A DNA stretch of 64,000 nucleotides from contig JAQCIK010000007.1 of the NCBI GenBank assembly GCA_027592035.1, forward strand, positions 17,372-81,371, given 5' to 3'. Shown here piece after piece: positions 33,365-41,244 of this stretch. The DNA comes from Casp-actino8 sp001510455 (GTDB lineage Bacteria > Actinomycetota > Acidimicrobiia > Acidimicrobiales > Ilumatobacteraceae). Position 1 is the first letter of the stretch; every line of letters begins with the position of its first letter. The position numbers and the translations under genes are program-made. The notes beneath the pieces are model-generated. The model was not told where the DNA came from. It made no database searches and saw nothing but the letters and a program-made list of their open reading frames with translations.

Positions 33365-33403
33365 GCTCCACCGGCACGACTTCCCGATCAACGCCGGTGG
33401 AGC
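33365..33403 (-). terminator. Hairpin between the YbjN gene and proC
   Basis: Arms 33365-33375 and 33393-33403 (GCTCCACCGGC and its complement) pair perfectly over 11 bp with a 17-nt loop, just after the YbjN stop on the minus strand. Confidence 0.5.
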
Positions 33404-33424
33404 GGGGTGAAGGTGGGAGTCCGC

Positions 33425-33898
33425 TCAACTCGAAAGGAAGCGTGAAGCGAAACCGATCGACAGAAGGGGTCGGAAGCACTGCTCGACGTAGGCGTAGACC
33501 GAACCGACGATGCGGTCGAGTTCCGACTCGTTCAGGGCCCGTAGGGGAATGTCGCCACGCAAGAAGATCGCGTCCTCGGCTCCGATCGAGAAATGAGCCC
33601 CGACCAGTCTCTCGTTACGACGCAACAGATTGTCGAAGAACTCGGGCAGATTCTCCTCGGGAGCCGGCATCACGTAGGTCTCGTAGCGAAGCGTTCTTTG
33701 CCCGAGAGTGATCCAGATAGTGGTGAAGTCCTTCGACTCACCGGTCATTCGAACGTACCAGCGGGCCCGAAAGGCCGGCTCGGGTTCGGCCCGATCGATC
33801 GCGACGATGGCCGAGTTACCGGCCCGCATGGAACCGAGCCACTCGTCGATCCGCCGCTCGAGTACGGCCAAGGACTCGTCGTCGTGAAGATCGCTCAC
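33425..33898 (-). CDS. YbjN domain protein (type III secretion chaperone-like fold)
   Basis: A 157-aa YbjN-family protein. Segments FRARWYVRMTGESKDFTTIWITLGQRTLRYETYVMP (family pattern of beta strands) and NLLRRNERLVGAHFSIG are typical of the actinobacterial group encoded beside mshA. The N-terminal helix with LERRIDEWLGSM resembles the chaperone-like dimer helix. Its start overlaps the mshA stop by 4 nt, so the two are made together. The role is unknown; association with mycothiol synthesis is inferred from conserved neighbourhood. Confidence 0.82.
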   Translation of the reverse strand: MSDLHDDESLAVLERRIDEWLGSMRAGNSAIVAIDRAEPEPAFRARWYVRMTGESKDFTTIWITLGQRTLRYETYVMPAPEENLPEFFDNLLRRNERLVGAHFSIGAEDAIFLRGDIPLRALNESELDRIVGSVYAYVEQCFRPLLSIGFASRFLSS

Positions 33899-35106
33899 GA
33901 GCAGTTGACGAGCGAACGCGACGAAACGTCGGTGTAGAGACGACGAAGCCGAGCCGCTGCGAAGCTCCAGGTGTACCGACGACCCCGCTCGGCCGCGGCA
34001 TCGGACATGAGACCTCGTCGGTCGGGATCATCGAGAAGCCGAGCGGTGTACGCAGCGAACACGTCGGGATCGCGGTCGGGAACCAGGAAGCCGGTGCGCC
34101 CGTGATCGACGAGTGACACCAATCCACCCACCGCGTGAGCGATCACCGGGACTCCGCACGCCGCCGCTTCGAGAGCCACCAATCCGAAGCTCTCGGAGCG
34201 ACTCGGAACCCACACCGCATCAGCGGCGCGGTAGTACGTGGACAAGATGTGGTGGGCCTGGGGCGGGACGAAGTGGACCCGAGACTCGAGACCGAGTTCG
34301 GCGACCAGACGGTGCACGTGGTCGACGTAATCGTCTCCCTCGGCACCACTCGATCCACCCACCACGTACAACGAGGCGTCCGAACGTCCGAGAGCGGCGA
34401 GCGACCGCACGGCGACGTCGACACCCTTCAGCGGCTGCAGACGACCGACGAAGAGGATCATCGGTCCGCTACCGATTCCGAGTGCATGGCGCGCGCCTCG
34501 CTGATCTCCGGGCGTGAAGAACGCGTGCTCGACCCCGGGGGCGACGATTTCGATCCGTCCGGGCGGACTTCCGTACAGGCGAACGAACTGCTCTTCCTCT
34601 TCGTCACACGACACACAGATGGCGTCGGAGCAACCGATCACGGAGGCCTCGGCTCGCTCACGGCGCGCCGGCTCGGGGTCACCACCCTCGGCCTTGACGC
34701 GAGCGAGGGTGTGAAAGGTGCTCACGAGTGGGACACCCAGTTCGTGCTTCACCGAGTGACCGGCGATTCCCGAGAGCCAGTAGTTCGCGTGCACGACGTC
34801 GACCGGCGCCGTCCGACCGACGTCCTCGAGAACGAAATCGGTGAACGCGGGAACCACCGACTCCAACTCTTCCTTCGGAAGATCGAATCGTCCGGCTGGG
34901 ACGTGGACGACGCGGTGATTCGGCTCGACGAGCACCTCGCGCGGCAGACCCCGCTTCCACTGGCGCGTGTACGTGGTGCATTCGACGCCGGCATGAGCCA
35001 AGGCGGCCACCAGTTCGCGGACGTAGACGTTCATGCCACCCGAATCACCTGCACCCGGCTGAACCAGCGGGGAGGTGTGCAGAGAAAGCATCGCCACTCG
35101 TGTCAC
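33895..35106 (-). CDS. mshA: D-inositol-3-phosphate glycosyltransferase (mycothiol synthesis)
   Basis: A 403-aa GT-B glycosyltransferase (GT4) that joins GlcNAc to inositol 3-phosphate, the first committed step to mycothiol. The N-terminal HTSPLVQPGAGDSGGMNVYV is the MshA hallmark that binds inositol phosphate; the C-terminal domain has ILFVGRLQPLKGVDVAVRSL and the nucleotide-sugar motif SRSESFGLVALEAAACGVPV. GTG start at 35106 with TAGTTT 9 nt upstream. Mycothiol is confined to Actinomycetota, which supports the taxonomy. Confidence 0.93.
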   Translation of the reverse strand: MTRVAMLSLHTSPLVQPGAGDSGGMNVYVRELVAALAHAGVECTTYTRQWKRGLPREVLVEPNHRVVHVPAGRFDLPKEELESVVPAFTDFVLEDVGRTAPVDVVHANYWLSGIAGHSVKHELGVPLVSTFHTLARVKAEGGDPEPARRERAEASVIGCSDAICVSCDEEEEQFVRLYGSPPGRIEIVAPGVEHAFFTPGDQRGARHALGIGSGPMILFVGRLQPLKGVDVAVRSLAALGRSDASLYVVGGSSGAEGDDYVDHVHRLVAELGLESRVHFVPPQAHHILSTYYRAADAVWVPSRSESFGLVALEAAACGVPVIAHAVGGLVSLVDHGRTGFLVPDRDPDVFAAYTARLLDDPDRRGLMSDAAAERGRRYTWSFAAARLRRLYTDVSSRSLVNCS

Positions 35107-35115
35107 AGAAAGGTG

Positions 35116-35121
35116 AAACTA
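35116..35121 (-). promoter_or_regulatory. Candidate -10 (TAGTTT) for mshA
   Basis: 9 nt before the GTG at 35106 on the minus strand. Confidence 0.4.
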
Positions 35122-35167
35122 CCGGCGACGAAGCGACGACGCTCGATCGAGGCGATCGACCAGGACG

Positions 35168-35653
35168 TCAGCCCTGCAGAAGTGAATCGACCGAAGCATC
35201 TCCGTCGCGGTAGCGACGCACGAGTTCGGCGGTGAGAGCGTCGATTCGATCGAAGAGCTCCCGGCGACGAGCCGACATCCGACTCTCGAAATCGGCCAAT
35301 CCCTGGCCGAGACGGGCGAGCGACTCGGGATCGAGGTCGGCCATGTCGTCGAATCCGAGTCGATCACTCAAGTGTTCGAACTCCTCCACCAACGGGTGGT
35401 CGGCCGCCACCTCGGTGTCACGCGGGGGACGGCTCGAACCGGTACTCGGAGCCGCGCCGACTCCGGATCGAATGATGTCGGCGATCGAACCCGATCCATC
35501 AGATTCGCGATGAGCCCTCACCGCGGCCACCAGATCGACTCGACCTTGGGCGAGCCGACGAACGAACGACACCGCATCCTCCTCGGCGCGCAGGCTGTCG
35601 CGCTCGGCGCGCAACTCGGCCAAGGGCATCGACGTCAGTTCACCCTCATTCAT
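35168..35653 (-). CDS. RsiG/AmfC-like protein with one c-di-GMP-binding signature
   Basis: A 161-aa protein predicted to be mostly two helices. In helix one, Glu25-x3-Ser29-x2-Arg32-x3-Gln36-x3-Asp40 (segment EDAVSFVRRLAQGRVD) exactly fits the E(X)3S(X)2R(X)3Q(X)3D signature described for RsiG, the c-di-GMP-responsive anti-sigma factor of Streptomyces. The second long helix near the C-terminus (RRRELFDRIDALTAELVRRY) lacks a second copy, as in the single-motif RsiG reported from Rubrobacter, which binds as a dimer. The start is the ATG at 35653, because it overlaps the upstream stop as ATGA and has GGGAGG 6 nt upstream. No WhiG-type sigma gene is in the window. Confidence 0.72.
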   Translation of the reverse strand: MNEGELTSMPLAELRAERDSLRAEEDAVSFVRRLAQGRVDLVAAVRAHRESDGSGSIADIIRSGVGAAPSTGSSRPPRDTEVAADHPLVEEFEHLSDRLGFDDMADLDPESLARLGQGLADFESRMSARRRELFDRIDALTAELVRRYRDGDASVDSLLQG

Positions 35654-35892
35654 CGACATCCTCCCGAGACCGGTGGCAACACGGCGACTTCATCCTTGTC
35701 GCTGACCGCTGTCGAGGGGTGGACTTCCTCCCCGTTCAACCAGATCCGACACATCGGAAGAACCGTGACGAAACGCTCTCCGTACTTGTTGCTCGCTGCT
35801 TCGACGACTTCGGCCACCGTCGAACCCGACACCGTGTCGCGCGACGTTCCGGCGGCTTCGCGAGCCTGAGCGAACAGACGCAGGTTGACCAC
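35650..35892 (-). CDS. MoaD/ThiS-like sulfur carrier with GG-Cys-Arg C-terminus
   Basis: An 80-aa beta-grasp ubiquitin-like protein. Core segments NLRLFAQAREAAGTS and WLNGEEVHPSTAVSDKDEVAVLPPVSGG are typical of MoaD. MoaD must end in Gly-Gly to be adenylylated and thiocarboxylated; here two residues, Cys-Arg, follow the diglycine. The codons for that Gly-Gly also form the Shine-Dalgarno of the overlapping RsiG-like gene. GTG start at 35892, 6 nt after TACGCT. The sulfur acceptor (molybdopterin or another thio-compound) is unknown. Confidence 0.75.
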   Translation of the reverse strand: MVNLRLFAQAREAAGTSRDTVSGSTVAEVVEAASNKYGERFVTVLPMCRIWLNGEEVHPSTAVSDKDEVAVLPPVSGGCR

Positions 35893-35898
35893 GTCACG

Positions 35899-35904
35899 AG
35901 CGTA
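35899..35904 (-). promoter_or_regulatory. Candidate -10 (TACGCT) for the MoaD-like gene
   Basis: 6 nt before the GTG at 35892; it decides the start by excluding 24 upstream in-frame residues. Confidence 0.5.
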
Positions 35905-35911
35905 GCGGGGG

Positions 35912-35917
35912 TACCGT
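35912..35917 (+). promoter_or_regulatory. Candidate -10 (TACCGT) for the phosphoglycerate-mutase-like gene
   Basis: 8 nt before the GTG at 35926; divergent from the MoaD-like promoter only 8 bp away. Confidence 0.45.
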
Positions 35918-35925
35918 GAATGCTC

Positions 35926-36552
35926 GTGTCCGACGCCGTCACCCGAGTTCTCGTCGTTCGACACGGTCAGAGCGAATGGAACGCGCTCGGCAAGTGGCAG
36001 GGTCAGGCCGACCCTCCCCTCACCACTCTCGGTCGCTTACAGGCTCGCCAGGCCGGATCGCTGATCGCTTCCGAGTGCCCACCCTTCGATCTCGTCGTCT
36101 CGAGCGACCTCAGCCGGGCATCGGTGACCGCCGATCTGCTCGCCGAAGTGGTCGAGTGCCCCAATCGCCGCGTCGACACTCGTTGGCGCGAGAACGACGC
36201 CGGCGAATGGCAAGGGCTCACTCGTCGTGACATCCAGGCGCAGTGGCCGGGTTGGCTCGAGGCGGGACGACGCCCTCCGAGCTTCGAAACCGCGGAATCG
36301 ACCGAAGCGAGAGCGATGTCGGCTTTCTCCGACATCGCGTCGTATCACGCCGGCGGATGCGTACTCGTGGTGTCGCACAGCGGGGTTCTCCGCATCCTTC
36401 GGCGTCGACTCACCGGATCCGAGCATCACTTCCCCAACCTCGGTGGTTCCTGGTTCGAGTACGACACCGAGCGTGGCTGGCGAGCCGGATCGCTCCTCTT
36501 CCCGCTCGAACTCATCGCCGAGGAACTCAAGAATTCGGGAGCCGTCGAGTGA
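35926..36552 (+). CDS. Histidine phosphatase superfamily protein (phosphoglycerate mutase-like)
   Basis: A 208-aa phosphatase/mutase. The catalytic histidine is in VLVVRHGQSEWN near residue 13; the second active histidine is in VLVVSHSGVLRILRR. At 208 residues it is shorter than true cofactor-dependent mutases of about 230-250, so a phosphatase role is likely. GTG at 35926 is preferred over ATG at 35920 because of the 8-nt distance to TACCGT. Its stop overlaps the next GTG by 4 nt. A phosphoglycerate-mutase gene near mshA is also common in mycobacteria. Confidence 0.82.
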   Translation: MSDAVTRVLVVRHGQSEWNALGKWQGQADPPLTTLGRLQARQAGSLIASECPPFDLVVSSDLSRASVTADLLAEVVECPNRRVDTRWRENDAGEWQGLTRRDIQAQWPGWLEAGRRPPSFETAESTEARAMSAFSDIASYHAGGCVLVVSHSGVLRILRRRLTGSEHHFPNLGGSWFEYDTERGWRAGSLLFPLELIAEELKNSGAVE

Positions 36553-37043
36553 GCGGTCCACTTCGCGTGGAAGTGGTGCGCTCGACGCGGCGCAAGAGGA
36601 GCGTCGGGGCGCGCCTCGAACACGGAGTCGTGAAGGTCACCGTTCCGTCGTGGATGTCACGTTCGGAAGAGGAAGAGGCCGTTCAGGAAATGGTGCGGCG
36701 TTTCGAGCGCAAGATCGCTACTCGTGGCGTCGACTTGTCGGCTCGAGCCCATGAACTGGCGTCGACTCACCTTCTCCCACTTCCCTCGTCCATCGAGTGG
36801 TCGGACAAACTCACGGCGGTGTGGGGTCTGTGCACTCCCGCCAACGGCGAGGTGAAGATCTCGAGTCGGTTGGTCGGTGTTCCGAACTGGGTTCTCGACT
36901 ACGTGATCGTGCACGAACTGGCGCACCTCGTGATCGCTGATCACGGTCCTGATTTCTGGCACGTCGTGAATCGCTACCCGCGTGCCGAGCGCGCCATCGG
37001 CTACCTCATCGCGAAGAGCGGGGACGACGAGTCCCCGTGTTGA
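36549..37043 (+). CDS. YgjP-like metallopeptidase domain protein (DUF45)
   Basis: A 164-aa zinc-peptidase-like protein. The metal motif is VIVHELAHLVIADHGPDFW, giving the two His and Glu of HExxH plus the third ligand His. The N-terminal VRSTRRKRSVGARLEHGVVKVTVP is typical of the family. GTG start at 36549 overlaps the previous stop as GTGA; the longer frame is shadow. Family members are proposed proteases linked to DNA methyltransferase or stress loci, but substrates are unknown. Confidence 0.82.
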   Translation: MSGPLRVEVVRSTRRKRSVGARLEHGVVKVTVPSWMSRSEEEEAVQEMVRRFERKIATRGVDLSARAHELASTHLLPLPSSIEWSDKLTAVWGLCTPANGEVKISSRLVGVPNWVLDYVIVHELAHLVIADHGPDFWHVVNRYPRAERAIGYLIAKSGDDESPC

Positions 37044-38227
37044 AACCTCTGCTCGACGAGACCTACCCCGAGGAGACGCGACGTCACGTCATTGCGGTGA
37101 CGATCGCGCGACTCAACGCCAACGCTTGCTTCCGTTTCGCTCCACCGTTCCTCGCCAGTATCTCCGACGATCTCTCCACGAGTCTGAGCCGAATCGGCGT
37201 CGCTCTCATGATCACCGAACTTCTCATGATCGTGTCGCCGATCATCGGCGGGTACGTCGATCGAATGCATCGGCGAACGTCGATGGTCGCCGGACTGCTC
37301 GGTGTGTCGGCAGCCGCCGCATTGGCCGCCGCGAGCCCCGGTCTCGTCGTCTTCGTGGTCGCGATCGCCGTGCTCGGTATGTCGAAGCTCGTGTTCGACG
37401 TCGGACTCACGGCCTGGGTCAACGATCACGTCGACTACGAACGGCGAGGGCGGGTCATCGGGATCACCGAGACGTCCTGGGCCCTCGGACTGCTGCTCGG
37501 CGTCACGATCATGGGTCTGGTGGCCTCGGCCTCGAGTTGGCGATGGGGTTACGTCACAGGTGCCGCGGCCACGGCGCTGATGGCCGCCGTGATCGCCCGT
37601 CGCCTCGGTCCCGACGGCGATCATCATGCGATACGACGGACCGAGAGCCCACGTCGTCCGCTGCCCAAGGAGGGCTACTGGGTCGTGCTCGCCATGTTCT
37701 TCCTCATGGCGGCCAGCCAGTGCATGTTCGTGACCTTCGGATCATGGCTCGACGACGATTTCGGCTTCACCGAAGCCGGTATCGCCGCCGTGGCCTTCGG
37801 TCTCGGTGCCTTCGAGCTGTTCGCATCCATCACGAGTTCTCGACGAACCGACGTCTGGGGCAAGGAGCGCAGCACCGCTCTCGGAGCCGCTCTCATCGTG
37901 CCGAGTGGAATTCTCTTGGCCATCGTCGGCTCCAACGCCGTCGCTGGAATCTGCCTTCTCGCGATCTTTCTTCTCGGCTTCGAATTCGCGATCGTGAGTC
38001 TGTTGCCACTCGCCGCCAACGTCATCCCCGAATCACCGGCCCGCGGTCTCGGATTCGCCATCGGAGGCGGAACTCTCGGTCGTGCCGTCATGTCGCTCGT
38101 CGCTACGGCGACCTACGAAGTGCACGGAATCGGTGCTCCCGCACTCCTCGGCTCCGGATGTGCATTGTGCGTGATCGGCTCGCTCGTGGCCTACCGCCAG
38201 AGGGTCAGCCTCGGTATCCGTTGGTGA
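37037..38227 (+). CDS. MFS transporter
   Basis: A 396-aa major facilitator with about 12 membrane helices. After helix two comes the partly matching cytoplasmic loop GGYVDRMHRRTSMVAGLL (family pattern GxxxDRxGRR), followed later by ITETSWALGLLLG; a central loop around residues 190-215 is basic. Substrate unknown. The GTG start overlaps the YgjP-like stop by 7 nt, so the three genes from 35926 form one unit. The final 23 bp overlap the convergent NAD synthetase gene. Confidence 0.82.
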   Translation: MLKPLLDETYPEETRRHVIAVTIARLNANACFRFAPPFLASISDDLSTSLSRIGVALMITELLMIVSPIIGGYVDRMHRRTSMVAGLLGVSAAAALAAASPGLVVFVVAIAVLGMSKLVFDVGLTAWVNDHVDYERRGRVIGITETSWALGLLLGVTIMGLVASASSWRWGYVTGAAATALMAAVIARRLGPDGDHHAIRRTESPRRPLPKEGYWVVLAMFFLMAASQCMFVTFGSWLDDDFGFTEAGIAAVAFGLGAFELFASITSSRRTDVWGKERSTALGAALIVPSGILLAIVGSNAVAGICLLAIFLLGFEFAIVSLLPLAANVIPESPARGLGFAIGGGTLGRAVMSLVATATYEVHGIGAPALLGSGCALCVIGSLVAYRQRVSLGIRW

Positions 38228-39911
38228 TCGGCAGACGCCGATCCTTTCCGAATGCCTTCGGGGACACCCGAACACCGGGTGGACACTGACGTCGTTTGTA
38301 TTCGTTCACGTCGACGAGACGCGCGATCCGACGAACGATCTCTTCGTCGTGTCCACGCTCGACGATCTCGGCCGCCGTCAGATCCTGTTCGACGTACAAC
38401 TCGAGAATCGGATCGAGAACGTCGTACGGGGGTAGCGACTGATCGTCCCGTTGATCAGGACGCAATTCGGCCGACGGAGGTTTGGTGAGCACCGACTCCG
38501 GAACGATCTCCCGTCCGGCCCGCTCGTTCACGTAGCGACTGAGTCCGAAGACATCGGTCTTCAGGAGATCCTTGATGACGGCGTACCCACCCACCGAGTC
38601 TCCGTAGATGGTGAAGTAGCCGACGGCCAGCTCGCTCTTGTTGCCCGTGGTGAGAACCATCCAACCGAACTTGTTCGACAGGGCCATGAGCGTCTGACCG
38701 CGACACCGACTCTGAAGATTCTCCTCGGTGAGATCGGGATCCCGCCCGACAAAACTCGGCTCCAACATGTCGAGATACGACTGGAACGCCGGCTCGATAG
38801 AGATCGTCCGGATGTCGATGTCGAGGGCTCGGGCGAGGGCATAAGCGTCGTCGATCGAGCCCTGGGACGAGTAGCGCGACGGCATGGCCACGCCGTGCAC
38901 GTGTTCGGCACCCAACGCGTCGACGGCCACACAGGCGACGAGGGAACTGTCGATACCACCCGACAAACCGATCACGACGTCGGTGAACCGGTTCTTGCGC
39001 ACGTAATCGCGCGTGCCGAGTACGAGCGCGTCGTACAACTCGGCCCGATCGTCGAGGGTCGGAGCGATCACCGGCCCGATCGTCGAGCCGGTCGCCCGTG
39101 ACGCCGCCGAAATGCGCGTGATCGGCAGCGAAACGGGTCGGGCCGGTGCATCGACCTCGAGATCGAAGATCGCGAGGTCGGTCACGTACTGCGCCGATCG
39201 GGCGATCAGCTCGCCGCGTGCATCGACGACCATCGATGCGCCGTCGAAAACCAACTCGTCCTGACCGCCGACCTGATTCACGTAGACGATCGCGCATTCG
39301 GAGTCACGCGCTCGCTGAGCCAACATGCGACGACGTTCGTCGACCTTGCCTCCGTGGAACGGTGACCCGTTGATGTTCACGTTGAGCATCGCACCGCCAC
39401 GCGCTTGTTCGGAGACCGGCCCGTCTTCGAACCACACGTCCTCACAGATCGAGAGCCCGACTGGTACCCCGGCGATCTCGTGCAAGTGGTACGAACCGAC
39501 ACCCGGCTGAAAAGTCCGTTCTTCGTCGAACACGTCGTAATTGGGAAGGATTCGTTTGTGGTACACACCTCGCACCACACCGTTCGAACAGATCGCAGCC
39601 GCATTGAACAACACGTCCCGTCCGGTCGCTGGATCGATCTCACCACTTCGATCGACGAATCCCACCACTGCGACACAGTCGTTCGTCGTCGCGGCGATGT
39701 CGTCGAGAACGGCTCGGTTGTCGCGCACGAAGCCCGGCTTCAGAACGAGATCCTCGGGTGGGTATCCGGTGATCGAGAGTTCACCGAACACGACCAGATC
39801 GCAGCCGTTCGAATCGGCAACTCGGTAGGCCTCGAGAATTCGATCCCGGTTACCGGCCAGATCGCCGACGACCGGGTTCGACTGAGCCATGGCGAGTCGC
39901 AGGGTCGTCAC
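38205..39911 (-). CDS. nadE: Glutamine-dependent NAD+ synthetase
   Basis: A 568-aa two-domain enzyme amidating NaAD to NAD. The N-terminal nitrilase-type glutaminase has Glu in FGELSITGYPPEDL, Lys in VYHKRILPNYDVFDE and Cys in VGLSICEDVWFE. The C-terminal synthetase has the P-loop IGLSGGIDSSLVACVA and GNKSELAVGYFTIYGD. GTG at 39911 is chosen because TAGCCT lies 7 nt upstream and the mature start (TTLRLAMAQSNPVVGDL) fits the family; 29 further residues are open upstream. Its end overlaps the MFS gene by 23 bp. Confidence 0.93.
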   Translation of the reverse strand: MTTLRLAMAQSNPVVGDLAGNRDRILEAYRVADSNGCDLVVFGELSITGYPPEDLVLKPGFVRDNRAVLDDIAATTNDCVAVVGFVDRSGEIDPATGRDVLFNAAAICSNGVVRGVYHKRILPNYDVFDEERTFQPGVGSYHLHEIAGVPVGLSICEDVWFEDGPVSEQARGGAMLNVNINGSPFHGGKVDERRRMLAQRARDSECAIVYVNQVGGQDELVFDGASMVVDARGELIARSAQYVTDLAIFDLEVDAPARPVSLPITRISAASRATGSTIGPVIAPTLDDRAELYDALVLGTRDYVRKNRFTDVVIGLSGGIDSSLVACVAVDALGAEHVHGVAMPSRYSSQGSIDDAYALARALDIDIRTISIEPAFQSYLDMLEPSFVGRDPDLTEENLQSRCRGQTLMALSNKFGWMVLTTGNKSELAVGYFTIYGDSVGGYAVIKDLLKTDVFGLSRYVNERAGREIVPESVLTKPPSAELRPDQRDDQSLPPYDVLDPILELYVEQDLTAAEIVERGHDEEIVRRIARLVDVNEYKRRQCPPGVRVSPKAFGKDRRLPITNGYRG

Positions 39912-39918
39912 GAACGCC

Positions 39919-39924
39919 AGGCTA
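39919..39924 (-). promoter_or_regulatory. Candidate -10 (TAGCCT) for nadE
   Basis: 7 nt before the GTG at 39911, deciding the start. Confidence 0.45.
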
Positions 39925-40035
39925 ACGGTCGACCCGACGAGCAATTCGGTCGTCACCCCTGCTGAGCAGGTCGGATTCACGTCTTGGAGCCTGGTCACGG
40001 CTCGACATCACCCAGGACAACACACGGTCGGTCGG

Positions 40036-40073
40036 TTCACACAGCGTTCACAATTGGGCAACGGATGAGAAAC
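40036..40073 (+). promoter_or_regulatory. GlnR-like operator: four 5-bp boxes on an 11-bp period
   Basis: TTCAC (40036-40040), TTCAC (40047-40051), GCAAC (40058-40062) and GAAAC (40069-40073) are each separated by exactly 6 bp. The GlnR consensus is gTnAc-n6-GaAAc repeated. It lies 80-117 bp upstream of the type II glutamine synthetase, with a glnR-like gene two genes downstream. Confidence 0.65.
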
Positions 40074-40152
40074 GCCTCGCTGTGAGAGTGAGGGCGCCCC
40101 ATCAGCAGTGCCGGAAGACAACCGGACGTTCACCCACGGAGGACCCCCAAAG

Positions 40153-41160
40153 ATGGCTTACCAAGCCGAGTACATCTGGATCGACGGCACCGAGCCGACA
40201 CCACTTCTTCGTTCGAAGACCAAGATTCTCTCCGACGACGTGACCGAACCCCCGATCTGGGGCTTCGACGGTTCGTCGACCAACCAGGCCCCCGGCGACA
40301 AGTCGGACTGCGCACTCCATCCGGTCTTCAGCTGCCCCGATCCCATCCGTGGTGGCAACAACATCCTCGTGCTCTGCGAAGTGATGCTCGCCCAGACGGG
40401 TAAGCCGCACGCCACGAACACCCGTGCCGCATGCGCCAAGGCCGCCAAGAAGTACGCGTCCGACGAGATGATCTTCGGAATCGAACAGGAATACACGATG
40501 CTTCGCCCCGATGGTTCGCCCCTCGGTTTCCCTCCCGGTGGTTACGCCGCTCCGCAGGGTCCTTACTACTGCGGTGTCGGCACGGGTCGAGTGATCGGTC
40601 GAGAGGTCGTCGAAGAGCACACCCAGGCCTGCATGGACGCCGGTCTCTTGATCGAGGGAACCAACGCCGAAGTCATGCCCGGTCAGTGGGAATTCCAGAT
40701 CGGTGCCGCCGACGCCGTGACCGTGAGTGACCACCTCACCGTGGCTCGCTGGTTGTTGCACCGCATCGCTGAGGACTTCGACATCGTGATCTCGTTCGCC
40801 GCCAAGCCTCAGAAGGGCGACTGGAACGGGGCCGGCGCCCACACGAACTTCTCGACTAAGTCGATGCGTAACGACAAGGACATGAAGGCCATCAAGGCCG
40901 CTTGTGAGGCCATCGGCAAGAAGGTCGATCTCCACGTGAAGAACTACGGACACGACATCGAGAGCCGTCTCACCGGTGCCCACGAAACCGCTCCGTACAA
41001 CAAGTTCAGCTACGGCGTGTCGAACCGCGGTGCCTCGATCCGTATCCCGTGGTCGGTCGAAAAGACCGGTAAGGGCTACGCCGAGGACCGCCGTCCGAAC
41101 GCCAACATGGATCCCTACACCGTCACCCGACTCCTCGTGGAGACGGTCTGCGGAAGCTGA
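40153..41160 (+). CDS. glnII: Glutamine synthetase type II
   Basis: A 335-aa eukaryote-like glutamine synthetase (GSII) that condenses ammonia and glutamate with ATP. Family signatures are WGFDGSSTNQA near residue 34, EQEYTM near residue 114, PGQWEFQIG, the ATP-site block KPQKGDWNGAGAHTNFST, and RRPNANMDPY near the C-terminus. GSII occurs in Streptomyces, Frankia and rhizobia among bacteria. The ATG at 40153 has GGAGGA 9 nt upstream. It sits between a GlnR-like operator and a strong terminator, so it is expected to respond to nitrogen. Confidence 0.93.
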   Translation: MAYQAEYIWIDGTEPTPLLRSKTKILSDDVTEPPIWGFDGSSTNQAPGDKSDCALHPVFSCPDPIRGGNNILVLCEVMLAQTGKPHATNTRAACAKAAKKYASDEMIFGIEQEYTMLRPDGSPLGFPPGGYAAPQGPYYCGVGTGRVIGREVVEEHTQACMDAGLLIEGTNAEVMPGQWEFQIGAADAVTVSDHLTVARWLLHRIAEDFDIVISFAAKPQKGDWNGAGAHTNFSTKSMRNDKDMKAIKAACEAIGKKVDLHVKNYGHDIESRLTGAHETAPYNKFSYGVSNRGASIRIPWSVEKTGKGYAEDRRPNANMDPYTVTRLLVETVCGS

Positions 41161-41181
41161 CGATCCACCCGAACTGCAGTG

Positions 41182-41213
41182 ACGAGAGCCGGGGGTCATC
41201 CCCCGGCTCTCGT
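41182..41213 (+). terminator. Strong hairpin after glnII
   Basis: Two 14-bp perfectly complementary arms (41182-41195 and 41200-41213, ACGAGAGCCGGGGG) around a TCAT loop, then GATTTCT. It lies 21 bp past the glnII stop and insulates the next synthetase gene. Confidence 0.75.
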
Positions 41214-41232
41214 GATTTCTCGGACCACCCGG

Positions 41233-41238
41233 CAGACT
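41233..41238 (+). promoter_or_regulatory. Candidate -10 (CAGACT) for glnA2
   Basis: 6 nt before the ATG at 41245; the same hexamer and spacing precede the gene starting at 4601. Confidence 0.4.
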
Positions 41239-41244
41239 GAGGAG

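Noticed and set aside
36243..36548. Longer N-terminus for the YgjP-like protein
   Set aside because: This part is the phosphoglycerate-mutase-like gene in another frame; the GTGA overlap at 36549 is the natural start.
40047..40053. TTCACAA as a Rex half-site upstream of glnII
   Set aside because: There is no inverted partner, and the bases fit the 11-bp GlnR-like periodic boxes better.
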